From NCBI GenBank assembly GCA_958299035.1, contig CATQJL010000112.1, positions 57,016,823 to 57,080,822 on the forward strand: a stretch of DNA of 64,000 nt, given 5' to 3'. The stretch's first letter is position 1; each line of letters opens with the position of its first letter. The position numbers and the translations under genes were made by a program. This document shows positions 46,477-59,600 of this stretch, piece after piece. This stretch comes from Cylicocyclus nassatus (lineage: Eukaryota; Nematoda; Chromadorea; Rhabditida; Strongylidae). The notes under the pieces were generated by a model that was not told where the DNA came from, searched no databases, and saw only the letters and a program-made list of their open reading frames with translations.

Positions 46477-48541
46477 TTAACACGCTCTCCTTATTAGAAA
46501 CTGCTACCTCCAAGCAACAATGTTTGGTATCTCTCTTCTTTCTAAAACCTTACCCGGGCAACACGTACACCACTGCAACAATAACATCATTGTTAACCAG
46601 TTCTCTTCCAATCCATATAGATGTCAGCATTAGTGTTGCTGGTAGCGACACGAAGAACGAGGAAAGCCCAGAAACAACTAGCTTGCTCAGCCAGCGTTCG
46701 TTTGAGGCAGAATGTAAAGATATCTGAATTAAAAAAACGCACTGATTGACACTAATACCAGAAAAAAGCGTTTCAATTTTGAGTGGCAACAGCTTACAAG
46801 ATTCACAGAAAACCAAAAAATCACAGCAATACGCCTAGATGACGTAGAATTGATCATAGATGCGATAGGGGGAGCAGGGTCCCCTTCGGGTGAAAGGGGT
46901 TTCGGCTATCTCCGACTCAGCAAAGTGACGGAGAACCCTGCCTTGAGATAAATGCTAGCGTAAGCTTACATGCCAAGTGGGAGTGGGGTGTACAAAGAAG
47001 GGAATGAGTTCTACAGAGGGAAATATGAAGATTTTTTCGATCCTTTGGTTTTGAAAGGTCATCGCACAGAAACTTTTTGATTCAGGGAAGTTTTATGTCT
47101 CATCAACCGAAGTACCATTCGAAAGCTTGAAACATGCAATCGACATAGACCGTCCACTTTTTCCCAGCTTCTCTGTGAAGCGAGATACGATCAGTTTTAT
47201 ACGCCTTACCAGCTAATTTTGTGTGATTAGTTTGTATTTCTTTTTTGAAAGGAATGAAAAGATAGAAAAAAAAGAAACGGTCTACGTTTACTGGCAAGGT
47301 CCTGCTCTGTAATACAGTTAGACAATCAGGCTCTTCATTCATTCTTTACGCAGAAATTTGTTAACAAGACAACACATGTTTTTACCTTGAATGCCATGTA
47401 TCTCTGAGTAGAGGGGAGGAACCCCTGTTTCGTGAGCTTTTTACCAATATATGAGTTGTTGAGTAAAAAAAATCGTGGCTTTTGAAAATGAGGTGGGAAT
47501 ATTCACTATTAGTTTGCTCCATCCCGCTCTTGGTTTGTATGGATTGCCGGAGCAAGACTTTTTAGACTGGAAAAGCTTTGTGCACTAGCACTTTGTATAC
47601 CATTCGATAGCTAAGCATATGAGGAAGCTACGTAGACCGTCTCTTTTTTGCCAGCTTTTCCGTGAAGCGAGATACGAGCGGTTTTATCTAGCTACAATAT
47701 CAACCAATTCTGGGTAATTATCTCATGCTTCATTTTGAAGCCAAGTAGGTCTTTTTTCGAACTTTTATATGTAATTCGAAAGCTTAAGAAACGTTTAATC
47801 TAACTGCCCTTTAACTGCATTACTTTTCCTAGTGAAAGGAGATATGATACGATTCTTGTCAGTAAACCTGCGTACATCACTAGCCAGTTTAGATTTTTTA
47901 CTCTTTCACTCTCTTGCGACAATGTGTGTTCATTAATACAATGTTATATCGAAAAAAAAATCAGGCATCATTTGATTTCTGTTTATGTTCTGTTATCAAA
48001 GCCACTTTGAGTGCGCAGGAAGTCTCAAGCATGCGCTTTTCAATAAAATACTGTTGCTTCGATGCTCTCTTGCAGTCTTGATGTCTGAGGAGAAGGGCAG
48101 CTAGCGTTTCCTTTCCAAACAAAAAGTGCCCTTGTAACAGCTGTTTAATTCTGACGTTATCCTTTGTTTCTAGTCTCAACCTCAGATGAAAGGGGTCAGC
48201 CAGTTGACGGCCTAAAGTGAAGGGGGTCAGAGAAATTTCTCCACCTATCGCATCTATGGAAAAGATGACGCGAAAGACCTCCGTGTGAATTTCATTTGTA
48301 AAGTGACCCAATTTTTCACAATGCATTAGTTGCAAGACGTGTTTCTTAGTTGAACAGGTGACTCAGTTGATTTGAAAGATCAGTCCCATGAGAAGTATGC
48401 AGTAAGAAAGTTATATTAATTCATTAAAAATTATGTCATACATTCTTCTTTGCAACGATAGATAAGAGTCCGTATGTACATCAGCGTCTTGCAGCAAAGC
48501 ATACCTACGGATCAATGCAATAATCAAACTTGGGCAAATTA
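46477..48541. other. gene-poor stretch
   Basis: AT-rich with short open frames only. A G/C-rich patch at about 46868-46960 and a repeated AGCTTTTCCGTGAAGCGAGATACGA-type motif (about 47165 and 47650) suggest old repeats. Confidence 0.4.
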
Positions 48542-49491
48542 TTAGGTTGTCCCATAAGTCTTTTCATTTTTGAATTTTCGCTATAATAAGTCACACAGTT
48601 CTTACTCTAAATAGACATCAGGATACCATTCGATAGAGCAAAGCAAGCTCTATAAGATGGCGTTTACGCTTTCGCACAAGCTTTGGTCTATCTCGAGTTT
48701 TAAACCAAAATCTAAAAAGTTTCGGATGGCCAAGAAACCGAAATTTTTTTATATCTTCGTTCAAAAAAATCCTACAAACCTCAAACTTGCTCACGTATAA
48801 ATATTTCACATCAGACATTCATATGTGCTGTTGCTGCATTTTTTTTATCAGCTAGAAATCAAGAAACCGAAAATTTTCATGTTTTTACCAAAGTGATGCT
48901 GTGCTGTTCTTACACAAGCAGTTGCATAGTAGAAGCCCTCAGAAGTACTGCAGTAGATTTTTGGCTCTCTATATGCTCTAGTTCACGAGAAATATCAAAT
49001 TCAGCTTTTTTCACTTGGGTTTTTCACGCTTAAGTCAACATTTCTCGGGAACCAGAGCTTATATAAAGCTAAAAAATTATAGTTTTACTTCTAAGGGCTT
49101 GTAGTATACAACTGTCAGTGTAAGAACAGTACAGCATCACTTTGGTAAAAACAGGAAAATTTTCGGTTTCTTGATTTCTAGCTGATAAAAAAAATGCAGC
49201 AACAGCACATATGAATGTCTGATGTGAAATGTTTATACGTGAGCAAGTTTGAGGTTTGTAGGATTTTTTTGAACGAAGATATAAAAAAATTTCGGTTTTT
49301 TGGCCCTCCGAAACTTTTTAGATTTTGGTCTAAGACTCGAGATAGACCAAAGCTTGTGCGAAAGCGTAAACGCCACCTTATAGAGCTTGCTTTGCTCTAT
49401 CGAATGGTATCCTGATGTCTATTTAGAGTAAGAAGTATGTGACTTATTACAGCGAAAATTCAAAAATGAAAAGACTTATGGGACAACCTAA
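48542..49491. mobile_element. mariner-like foldback, arms about 450 bp
   Basis: The ends TTAGGTTGTCCCATAAGTCT and its complement are flanked by TA on both sides (48540-48541, 49492-49493). The arms are almost identical for some 300 bp inwards, so the same 66-codon frame appears once on each strand. There is no transposase; the element is non-autonomous. Confidence 0.85.
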
Positions 49492-49493
49492 TA

Positions 49494-52400
49494 CCTACAC
49501 TTGCAATGTTCATCAGTTCCAAATCTATTCTGCAGATTGAAATATTAGGGGAGGAAAATCTTGCTATCTTCTTCCCCTCCCTTTACATGCATACTTCAAC
49601 CACCCTCTTCGCTCTTCGCCTCCCCACCTTCGGAAACTTTCTCATGCATGACAGAAGACAAGACAAATGCAAGGAAGCAGCACGAGGATTTTGAACCCTT
49701 ACATCCTTAAGTCCATGCTGAATGACTGCTCATATTGAGCATGCAAGGAAAATACTTGCTGAACTTTATGTATTATTTTATGTTTGTAGGAAAAGAGAAC
49801 TTGAAGCAAAATTTGTATAAAAAGTAACCTTTTAGCTTACACGGTGCGCATGGAACAACGCCTGTGGGAAGTTAAAGGTATGACGCTTTGAAACTGCAGC
49901 AAAAGTGTGACAGTCATATGCTCCACCCTTTCTGGGGCCGATATGCACTAAAAACTTGCGCTGATGGAAGCAATGCCCCGTTAGCGGTCGCTTGCGGACG
50001 CCTGCGGCTTTCTCGTCATTGCGGACGCCGCTCCCCTCGCCGAAGAGATGTTGATGCTTCAGGACATGAATCATGCACAAGTGCAGTGTCGGAAGAAATC
50101 AATGACTATGAATCAACATGATCATCTCGAAGTGTGAAAGTCTGTTTATCGCACGTACGCGTTACAATCCAAATGAGAGGTGGGGTGGGGGACTTTATCA
50201 AAAAAAAGCGCGCGCTCAGGCAGGCATCTGCCAGTAAGGTGCGTACCATTAACCCTTCTCTAGCTATATGGACGAGTTTTCTGCACTACAGGTTCAGCAG
50301 TGGTTCATGTAATATTCATTAGTCTACTTGAAAACAGTTTTTGATAATAAACTGTGAGTGTGCAAAAAGCTCCTCTAAGCTTCTAAGAGAACTTTAACAA
50401 AATCGCGATTTTTCATTGTTCTTATTTTTTGATCAGTTTATAAGATAGTTATATCTTGAATAAAAGTTTTAAAGTTTTGATGACTTAGCTTGGTAGTTGA
50501 TCAAGTGGCTGATTTCTAGTTCTAAAGTGTGAAAAACAATGTCAACTATCTCAGGCGTGATTGTCCGAGTGACCTCACACTTTTGGACAAGATCACAAGC
50601 AATTTCGCGTGGGTTACTAGTTGCTTTCTACTAAGGGTAGCAGTTTTTGGAGTTAACGCAAAAGCATTTCTTTGTTAAAGCAAAAGATCATGAAGATTTC
50701 ATAAGGCACGACTTCCCAGACTTTCATAATCTTAAGGCCGGTCCCCTAGACTCTGCGCATCTTTCGCGAACACTTCGCTCTCTAATCATTTTCCTACCGC
50801 GAGCGCGTGAAAGGCGGATCCTCATTCAATTGCAAATGGATGGCATGTTCGCGGAAGGTGCAGAGTCCCGCGCGGGAGCGAAGATGCTGGTGCACTCGAC
50901 ACTGCAACTAATAAGCCTTGTATGTATGAATTATTTGACGTGAAACTTTAACCTTAAGCGTTTGAAACAAATTTCACTAAAAGTTTTAATGCAAAATTGA
51001 GCCAAAACATCAAACAAAACACCTGAATCAAAAAAGCGTGTGAACCATTCCAAATGAAGAACAATTCTGAAAGAAAATTTTTAAAATTATATGAGTTTCT
51101 GTAATTTTACCGTATATTTTTGGAATGCAGCTATGATACAAGCATAAATGACTTATAAAAGAACTTTTTCCAAATGAAAAACAAATAGTATATGAAAAAA
51201 AATTGCCTAGGTTGTAAAGACAGGCTTAGCTAAATTAGAAAAAGACGCATTCTTGTTTGTTCCATTGTCTGAAGTTGCGATTATGCACAAGAGTGCTTGT
51301 GCTGCATAGAATGTTTGAGAAGCAATTAGATATTGAGACAGTGCAACATGCTTTGAACCGCGTATTCGCCCGCAAGAAAGCCTGCATTTTCAGCTTTTGG
51401 TAAGCAAGGAGATCTCATTTGAGGATTGAGTACCATAACCAGTCAGCAAATCGAATACTCCATGTCCAAAACTTCGATGGACTGCAAAGCTTCTAAACTT
51501 TGTCATTTGAGAAGGACCGAGGTTCAATCGTTGGAACAAGAAAGCTCTGACATACGGTATCAAGTTCACCGACGTCGCACACTGTGCTCATCGTTAACAC
51601 AAACCCCGACTTTCTTTTGCAGATTGAAGCAGAGAAAAACTGCGACGTTGCACGTGTCGTTCGCAACGCCACACTGCCTGGTGAATAGGTTGGTGCAGAA
51701 TTAATGTCCGTTTCGCGAAGTTCCACTTTGAAAAGCTACAACTTCGTCCAGTCTTCATATTTTTTGATTAACCGAGACCATCAGAAGCTCAAACTTTTTT
51801 TAATTTAGAGCACACATGCTCACACTGATACCGCAAACGGAGACAACATCATACGACAAACAATAGGAAGTTTTTTCTGAAAAATTCGTTGTAAAGAGGT
51901 TACAACTTATTTTATGTTTTGGTTCCTATGACTGGTAATCCGCTTATTTTGTAGCTGCAAGCTAGTAGTATACATGTGCCTAAGAAGGACTTCAACGAAG
52001 GACTTTTTCGAAAGATACAAAGTTCGAGGCTGTCCACTTTTCTGAACCTACTTATGCTACCTAAAAGTCGCAGACAAGAAATATTCGAAATTTTTCATGC
52101 GCTGAATAGCTACGTTTTTCTGAAAAAATTCTAGGATGTCCTAATCTCAAGCTTACAGAAATGAGCGAAGCTTCAGGATTGCTTTAGTGGGAAATATTTG
52201 GCCCATAGAATGCCAACAGCGATTATTCAGTTTGGGACGTAGTTTTCCAGTCCAGATAATTTCGAAAAATCTACTTAAACATGCAATAGGCAAACAATAA
52301 TTATCCCATACAGTGACTATGTTTTCAAGAGAATTCGCTCTTTTGCGTCCGAATTGTGGCCAACAAAGTGAAAGCATTACAATTTCGATTTGAGGACGAC

Positions 52401-52854
52401 TGTGTAAAAGGCTAGTTGAATTTACACATGGAAAGCTTTCCAATGATATGCAAAATCTCTACCGAAAAAGAAAGCTTGGAAAAAAAGTTGTTCGCGAAGT
52501 AGGCCTGAAAAAACGGGCATTATTTTTGCACCAATCTAATAATATCTTGGACCATAAACTTCTCGTGGATTCCACACGGATTTAAAGCACTCTAATGTAT
52601 GATGTGCAACATTAGTCCGAAGACGTTATTTTGATACTTGGGCACTTGTTCCAACTCACCCTCAAAGTGGCAGATTTCTGGCTCACTCTGTGGCGCATTC
52701 TGTTCTGAAAAGGTATTTATACTTGGCTTTTTTTTTCGAAGTAAGAAAGTGTACCAATGCAATGCCCATTACGATAGATGAGCCAAACGATGCAAAAGAA
52801 CTGAAGCTGATGAATATGAAGTGAAATGTTGCAAACCTAAACAGAAACCAACGG
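49494..52854. other. gene-poor stretch
   Basis: Open frames of 60-98 codons (for example 50647-50943 plus, 51426-51704 plus) lack domains and splice context. No repeat structure was recognised. Confidence 0.4.
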
Positions 52855-53008
52855 CTGCTGCATGGCGAAGGCGCAATACCCTTGGGCGCGAACGCGGCTT
52901 TATTAGCCGCAGCGCATAAGGCACAGGATTTACAACGGTGAAGATACGCGCGCGCCGAGTTCGCGCCCACTCACCTAATACTGCTATTGCGCCTTCGTCA
53001 TGCAGTAG
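52855..53008. mobile_element. 154-bp TIR MITE
   Basis: CTGCTGCATGGCGAAGGCGC and its near complement GCGCCTTCGTCATGCAGTAG form the ends; the interior is GC-rich with inverted GGGCGCGAACGCG and CGAGTTCGCGCCC. Confidence 0.65.
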
Positions 53009-53243
53009 TCTTTAACTAAAAAATCAGTTCAAAAATTTTGCGCGCTAAATCAAAATCACAACCTCCAATTTTTGATATGATAAATTCAATTAAAAATTGT
53101 TTTTGGTTATCCTAAGAGTGGTTACCTAAGAGTGGTTACTATATCTCGCACAACAATTATGTGAAAGAGATCTGGAGGTGCATAGGGTTTCGTTTTATCT
53201 TTTCATGAAAAACAAAAACCAAAAGAACAGAGCGTTTGACTAA

Positions 53244-53262
53244 TCTTATATATAAAGCTGAA

Positions 53263-53293
<31 letters not shown>

Positions 53294-53884
53294 ATGTCTG
53301 TCTGTCTGTATGTCTGTCTGTCTGTCTGTCTGTCTGTACGTATGTTCCGAATAGAAAATTCCATTTCTGAACCGATCGGGACCAAACTTGGCACCCATAC
53401 ACTTCGGGCCCCGGCGGGTGTCATAGGCTACTTTTCGTCATCGATCGATATCGATTTTATCGATTTTTATCGATTTTTTTGCTGAGTTCACCTACGGGGC
53501 TGGGAGTTGGCACAGGGGGGTAATCGAGCATGGGGATTCCGAATACAATATTGGTTTTCAGGATTATCGATTACTTTTATCGATTTTATCGATTTTTTTG
53601 CAAAATTTGAGCTACGGGGCTGGGAGTTGCCACAGGGGGGTAATCGAGCATGCTGATCACCCCCGTGGGAGTGATCAGCATGCTCGATTACACCCCTCTG
53701 CCAAATTTCAGCCCCCTAGCTCAAATTTTGCAAAAATCGATAAAATCGACATCGATCGATAACGAAAAGTGGACTGTGACACTCGCCGAGGCCCGAAGTG
53801 TATGTGTGCCAAGTTTGGTCCGGATCGGTTGAGAAATGGAATTTTCTATTCGGAACATACGGCGGAGCCGGGTAAGCCAGCTAG
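53244..53884 (+). mobile_element. non-autonomous Helitron (complete)
   Basis: A|TCTTATATATAAAGCTGAAT at the 5' end with a (TGTC)n tract, then the family core in forward and inverted copies, then CGGCGGAGCCGGGTAAGCCA and CTAG|T at the 3' end. The 641-bp element has no ORF of its own. Confidence 0.85.
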
Positions 53885-54050
53885 TCTAACAATAAAAAAT
53901 TCTGCCCGGGTTTTGATTGTTGCAAGAATCTCTACAATCAAGTCACTTGCAGAAAATCAACCCTGTAAATTTAAGCGCTCAGAGTGGACACTGGAGAATG
54001 CCAATACGCATCCATGTTCGACTATCCATGAATTTTGGCATAGTTGCAAT

Positions 54051-54227
54051 CTTCTCGTTAGTTGCTTGAGCGTAATCCAAGATTGGTACAGAACTTTATC
54101 GCACAGAATAACAGACGTTTTGGCGAACTCGCCTTCTTCAGAGTCTGAAAAAGTCGAAGACACACTAGTAAACTAGTAAATTAGTTCTGTACCAATCTTG
54201 GATTACGCTCAAGCAACTAACGAGAAG
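54051..54227. mobile_element. foldback MITE with 44-bp perfect arms
   Basis: CTTCTCGTTAGTTGCTTGAG ... GTACAGAAC is repeated exactly in inverse orientation at the right end. The interior carries GACGTTTTGGCGAACTCGCC ... TCTTCAGAGTCTGAAAAAG, shared with the eaf-1 intron element. Confidence 0.8.
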
Positions 54228-54259
54228 AATGTCAATACACTTGCTACAAAAACGCTTCA

Positions 54260-55538
54260 TCTTATATATTAGGTCATTCCGAAAGTAATTTCGCTTTTTT
54301 CAAACGGGCGCCACATTTGATAGAACAAAGGTTTTCAAGAGACTCTGGTAGCATTCCAGCATTTCATTCTCTTTCTAATGGTTATGAAACTGTTGCAAAA
54401 CAGTCAATGAGCTTTCAGAAAATAACCAAAATCTGCTACCTATGCTTTTTGAGATAGTCAAGTTTCACAATTTTTCAAAACTTTCATATCAATTCTCAGA
54501 AAAAGTTCAAGTGAAGGTTCGATAGAGCAAACCTCATAGAATACAGTGCAACTTTTTTCTCTTTTCCGTAGCTTGTCATACATTTTTAACAGAATTTTAA
54601 CTGATATCACCGATTTTCATACTTGGACAGCTAAATCCTAGTAGAACATCAAACTTTGAGCAGCTCGGTTGTCATTCGATGCAGCTTTTTCTCCTCTTTC
54701 TAATGGGTGTTTTTTGTTTCCGATTCGTTTAGTTTCTGGGGATAAAATTATCATAACTCATTTTTTTAGGGAGCCCCAGGCTGTACCCGAAAAACTCGAC
54801 CCTCACTTGCTATGTAAAATTGATGCTAACTCATAGTACCATCTTGGTAGTCTCAAATTCCGAAAAATTATGATGTTTGATGGAATTGTGGTTGAAGTGG
54901 GCCTGCCAAAATTCGATGGTTCTGCTAAAAAAATCTTTTAAAAAATTACGGCGAGCTACGAGAAAGGGAAAAAGTAGCGTTGTATTCTATAAGTTTTACT
55001 CTATCGGATCTTTGCTTGAAATCCTTCTGAGGATTGATATGAAAGGTTTAAAAAATCGTGAAAATTGACCATCTCAAAAAGCATGGGTCGCAGATTTTGA
55101 TTATTTTCTGAAAGCTCATTGACTGTTTTGCAATAATTTTATAACCATTAGAAAGAAAATGAAATGCTGTTTCGAATGGTACCAAGATCTCTTAGAAATC
55201 TTTGTTCCATCACATGCGGCGTCCATTTGAAAAAGCGAAACTTTCGGAATGACCTAATATAAAGCTGAATGTCTGTTTGTCTGTCTGTCTGTCTGTATGT
55301 GTGTACGTATGTTCCGAGTAGAAGGTGATCAGCATGCTCGATTACACCCCTCTGCCAAATTCCAGCCCCCTAGCTCAAATTTTGCAAAAAATCGATAACA
55401 TCGACATCGATCGATAACAAAAAGTGGACTGTGACACCCGCCGGGGCCCGGTGTGTATGTGTGCCAAGTTTGGTCCGGATCGGTTAAGAAATGGAATTTT
55501 CTATTCGGAACATACGGCGGAGCCGGGTAGCCAGCTAG
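54260..55538 (+). mobile_element. Helitron interrupted by a mariner-like element
   Basis: The 5' end TCTTATATA (after host A) is split from TATAAAGCTGAATGTCTG by the insertion at 54269-55257. The 3' end has the family CGGCGGAGCC hairpin and CCAGCTAG|T. The left half of the core is deleted compared with 53244-53884. Confidence 0.85.
54269..55257. mobile_element. mariner-like foldback nested in a Helitron
   Basis: The ends TTAGGTCATTCCGAAAGT and its complement are flanked by a TA duplication (54267-54268, 55258-55259). Removing one TA and the element restores the family 5' end exactly. The arms are inverted copies for about 300 bp with moderate divergence. There is no transposase ORF. Confidence 0.85.
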
Positions 55539-56614
55539 TAGCTAATATAATGATGCCTAATATAATGATGCCTAACATTTTCGTTAGGAAAACGGTGACA
55601 ACTGCGTTTATTTATGCGTGCTGCAAATTCAGAAACAGGTTTGGAATCAGCGTGTCCAGCTTCACTAAGAATATGCACAATGCAATGATTAGCCACTCCA
55701 TTCGTGACTCTTTCTTGTTAGAGCAAAGCTTACGTAATTAGGGCAATTTCAGAACAAATTTCTCCCAAAAGGTTCCTGGTAGCTAAGTTTACGAAGATCG
55801 GGCAGAAATCAGAAAACTTCCATTTCAATTTTCTTGCAACGGATTGTAGATGAATATCCTCCAGAAATCATGAAGAATTGTTTACAATGCTAGCACACAA
55901 TCTTTACATTTGAGTACATAAATCAATCCGATTTTTCATTTCCGTAAACTTACGAAGCAGGCAATGCGAGGTCAAAACAGTTCCAAAGTGACTTAACGAC
56001 TGAAAGTGAAACTGAGCTTGCACTTTGAACGTATGTTCACTAACCAAAAAGCCGTACTATCCAGTATAAAACACCTTGAAGATTCCAGAATTCTGTTTCC
56101 GTCTAGATATGCTGATATACATGCTGCAGAGATTGAAATCTAAAGATAAGGTTTGATTAATGCTTTCATTAAAATGAGCAGTCTTTCTCTGACATATTAC
56201 AGAGCATTCAAAGAATGCTGATCATTCTGGGGTATTATGAAAACTCACCAATCCTGCGGTGGGAACAAGCAATAGTAAGCGATTTTTCATGCCCGACATT
56301 TTAAGATTAGGATGGAATGTTATTCTCAGCTTCTCGCATGAGGCCAACAGTTGGCAGAAAGCACGCAACTCAGTGCCAAGAATGAGAGCATGAGGCCAGC
56401 ATGTCTGAACTTCATGATAGAAAGTAGCAAAAGCTAGGAAGATCAAGGCAACTTTTTTCTACATCCAACTGCAAAGTTTTCATTTACGTTTTCTAAGACA
56501 AGGAATTTGTGATGTGGATGCGTTCACAAATTTAGCAAATAAAGTATTAGCACTTATACTACACTAAACATTGTAATAGTTGTTGTGAGATAGACATAGA
56601 AATTTACGCGGCTG
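55539..56614. other. intergenic; possible secreted-protein exon on the minus strand
   Basis: At 56299-56249 (minus) ATG opens MSGMKNRLLLLVPTAGL, ending at a perfect GTGAGT donor. An in-phase piece at 56139-56075 (ISISAACISAYLDG) follows a TTATCTTTAG acceptor. Together they resemble a signal peptide split by an intron, but no further exon keeps the frame, so no gene is called. Confidence 0.25.
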
Positions 56615-56625
56615 TAATGGCAACA

Positions 56626-59600
56626 CCCCCACAATGGTCGGCCGCCTCATCGTGGCGTGGGGGTGACACTGGGTGTCGAACTGCGATGCACAGCCGAGTG
56701 TATACTCTGGCAGGGCCTCCCAAGCTGTGAAGGAGTTCGACGTTTCCGGTTTCGGCCGGATGCCTAGCTAAGAGCCGGCCAGGCCAGATCCGCCGCCGTC
56801 TGGTTTTCAGGTCGCTAGGCGGTTCTCCCCGCTCCAAGCCCGGGGTCAGCGATCACCCCGTGGAAATCAAGAGTTGGCCTAGTAAGTCTGCTCTTGTAGG
56901 GGAAAAATTTCATTACTCTACCAGTTAGAAGAATAGAAAGAAACCCTGTACATCGGATCCCGCCTACGGCGCCGGGTGGTAGCAAGGCTGATGTCAGGGT
57001 CCTCAGGGCGCCTTTTGGATTGGACAAAAACGACACGTCTGCCCGGACGACACGCCACGGAGACTGCCTCATGCTCTACCTACAACGCCAGGACAGTCTC
57101 CACAAACGCCGACCTCCACGCTCTTCTCGACGCTGCAGAGCACATCAAGTACCACATCATCGCTCTGCAGGAAACGAAGTCCAGGAAGAAGGACGTGCGA
57201 CAGATGAATGATGGAACACTCATCATTCGTGGTGAGAAGGTTCCATCACGAAACGTGGGAGGTGTTGGCTTTGTCGTCCACCCATCTATCGTCCATCTTG
57301 TCGATTCGCACGAGATCCTATCACCCCGACTAGCCATCCTACGACTACGCCCTCCACGTCAGAAGACCATCAGCATCATCAACTGCTACTCTCCAACATC
57401 AGCAGCTGACGACTCAGAACTAGATGCTTTCTACGAAGACGTGGAGGAGGTCGTCCGCAACGAAAAGTCCTTCCACAAGTATGTGGTGGGCGACTTCAAT
57501 GCGAAAATCGGGATGCCACTAGAAAAGGAATATAGGATCGGGAAGTTTGGATATGGGCTCCGGAACGAAAACGGCAACCGTCTTGTTGGGCTTCTCTCCG
57601 CCGCACGACTTTTCCATGGAAATTCCATCTTCATGAAGAAAGAACATCGCCGGTGGACATGGGAATCGCCCAACGGAACGACTCACGCGGAGATCGACCA
57701 CATTCTCGCCAACCGAAGGTGGAGCTTGCTCGATGCCTCAGTAGTTCCATCCTTCTGCAGTGGCTCCGATCACCGCCTCCTTCGAGCGAAGATACGACTC
57801 AGCCGAAGGCTGGAAAAGAAAGTATGTCACAGTGTCGCGAGAAGGAAGGAAGTCGTTTACGACGGTAACAGGCTGGAGGAGCTCATATCAAGATGTGACT
57901 GGCCCATCGAGGAGGACCCAACGTATGACTACGACCGGCTTCTGAAAGGATTGCGAGCCTGCGGAGAATGTGCCTCAGTGACTTTTGAGAAGAACTTGGA
58001 ACGTATATCGAAGACCACCAAGGAATTGCTCGAAAGAAGAAGATTTCTGAGGCAGGATCCGAATGCAACCCATCTCGAGCGACTGATAGCCAACGCCAGT
58101 TGCAGAACAGCTTTGCAGGAGGATCTCAGGAAGTACAGGCAAGCCAAGATACTGGAAGCAGCCGAAGAAAGACGAAGTCTTAAGAAATGCCGAAGGGACC
58201 TCTGTGAATATCACGTACCGCTGGCTGCACTATTGAACGAAGACGGGACTCCGACTTCTTCCCGATACAAGATGGAATCTATCGTGAAGAACTTCTATAC
58301 CAACCTCTTCCGCTCATCAACACCCGTGCCGATGCCCGTTGTTCGCACTGGAGAAGTACCACCACGAATTCTACCTGCTGAAGTGCGCACGGCGATCCAG
58401 ACCATGAAGACATCCACGGCTCCAGGACCAGACCATCTTTCCGTCGAATTTCTGCGAGCCGGAGGACAACGTCTACACGAGATTCTCGCGTCGCACCTGA
58501 CATCTTACCTTCAGAAGGAGAGGATTCCCGACCAGTGGAGAACGTCAAGAACCGTCCTTCTTTTTAAGAAGGGTGAACGGGAAGATCTTCGAAATTACCG
58601 TCCAATATGCCTGCTGAGTGTGCTGTACAAGCTCTTCACGAAGATTATCCTCGCACGCATATCTAGGACACTGGATGAAGCTCAACCCCAAGAAGAAGCT
58701 GGATTTCGCAAAGGATTCAGCTGCATGGACCACATCCAGACGGTTTCGAGGGTCATAGAAGTCTGCCGGGAGTACCGACTGCCTCTCGTCCTAACCTTCG
58801 TCGACTACGAGAAAGCCTTTGACAGCGTCGAAACCAACGCCATCCTGTCTGCGCTAGTCGATCAAGGAGTGGAACCAGCTTACGTGAGGACACTAGCCGA
58901 CTGCTACAAGGACTGTACAACAACGATGCAGCTATTCCATCGCCCCCTAACCATTCCAATTGGGAAGGGGGTTCGACAAGGCGACACTATTTCGCCGAAG
59001 CTGTTCACCGCGGCCTTGCAGTGGGTGATGAAGTCACTAGACTGGGAAGAGAGAGGCATACGAGTTGATGGGAGATTCCTATCCAACCTTCGTTTTGCGG
59101 ATGACATCGTCCTTTTCTCGAGCAGTATCACTGAAGCAGAAACGATGCTGAAGGAACTAAACGAAGTAGGGAAGAAGATCGGACTGCGAATAAATCGGAA
59201 GAAGACTCAGTTCATGAAGAACGCCCTTTGCGAAGATGCAGAAATGGAATTGGAAGGCACCCCTATCATGGAGACGTCTTCTTACGTGTATCTCGGACGT
59301 TCGATGAACATGGAGAATGACTTGAGGGAAGAACTTAACAGGAGAAGAAGAGCAGCCTGGGCCGCCTTCGGGCCTCTGAAGGAAGCCACCGACCAACTGA
59401 CGGACCCGGAGCTTCGTGCCCACCTGTTCGACTCAACCGTTCTCCCAGCGCTCTGCTACGCAGCTGAGACTTGGGCCGATACCGTAGCCACGTCGAAAGC
59501 TTTAAGGACCACCCACAGAGCGCTCGAGCGCAGTCTTCTGAAGATGACCCGACACAAGCAACATCTAGTCGGACTTCGCAGCACGGATATGAGAAGAATG

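Noticed and set aside
48618..49415. Two near-identical 66-codon ORFs, one on each strand
   Set aside because: They are the two arms of the foldback at 48542-49491, not genes.
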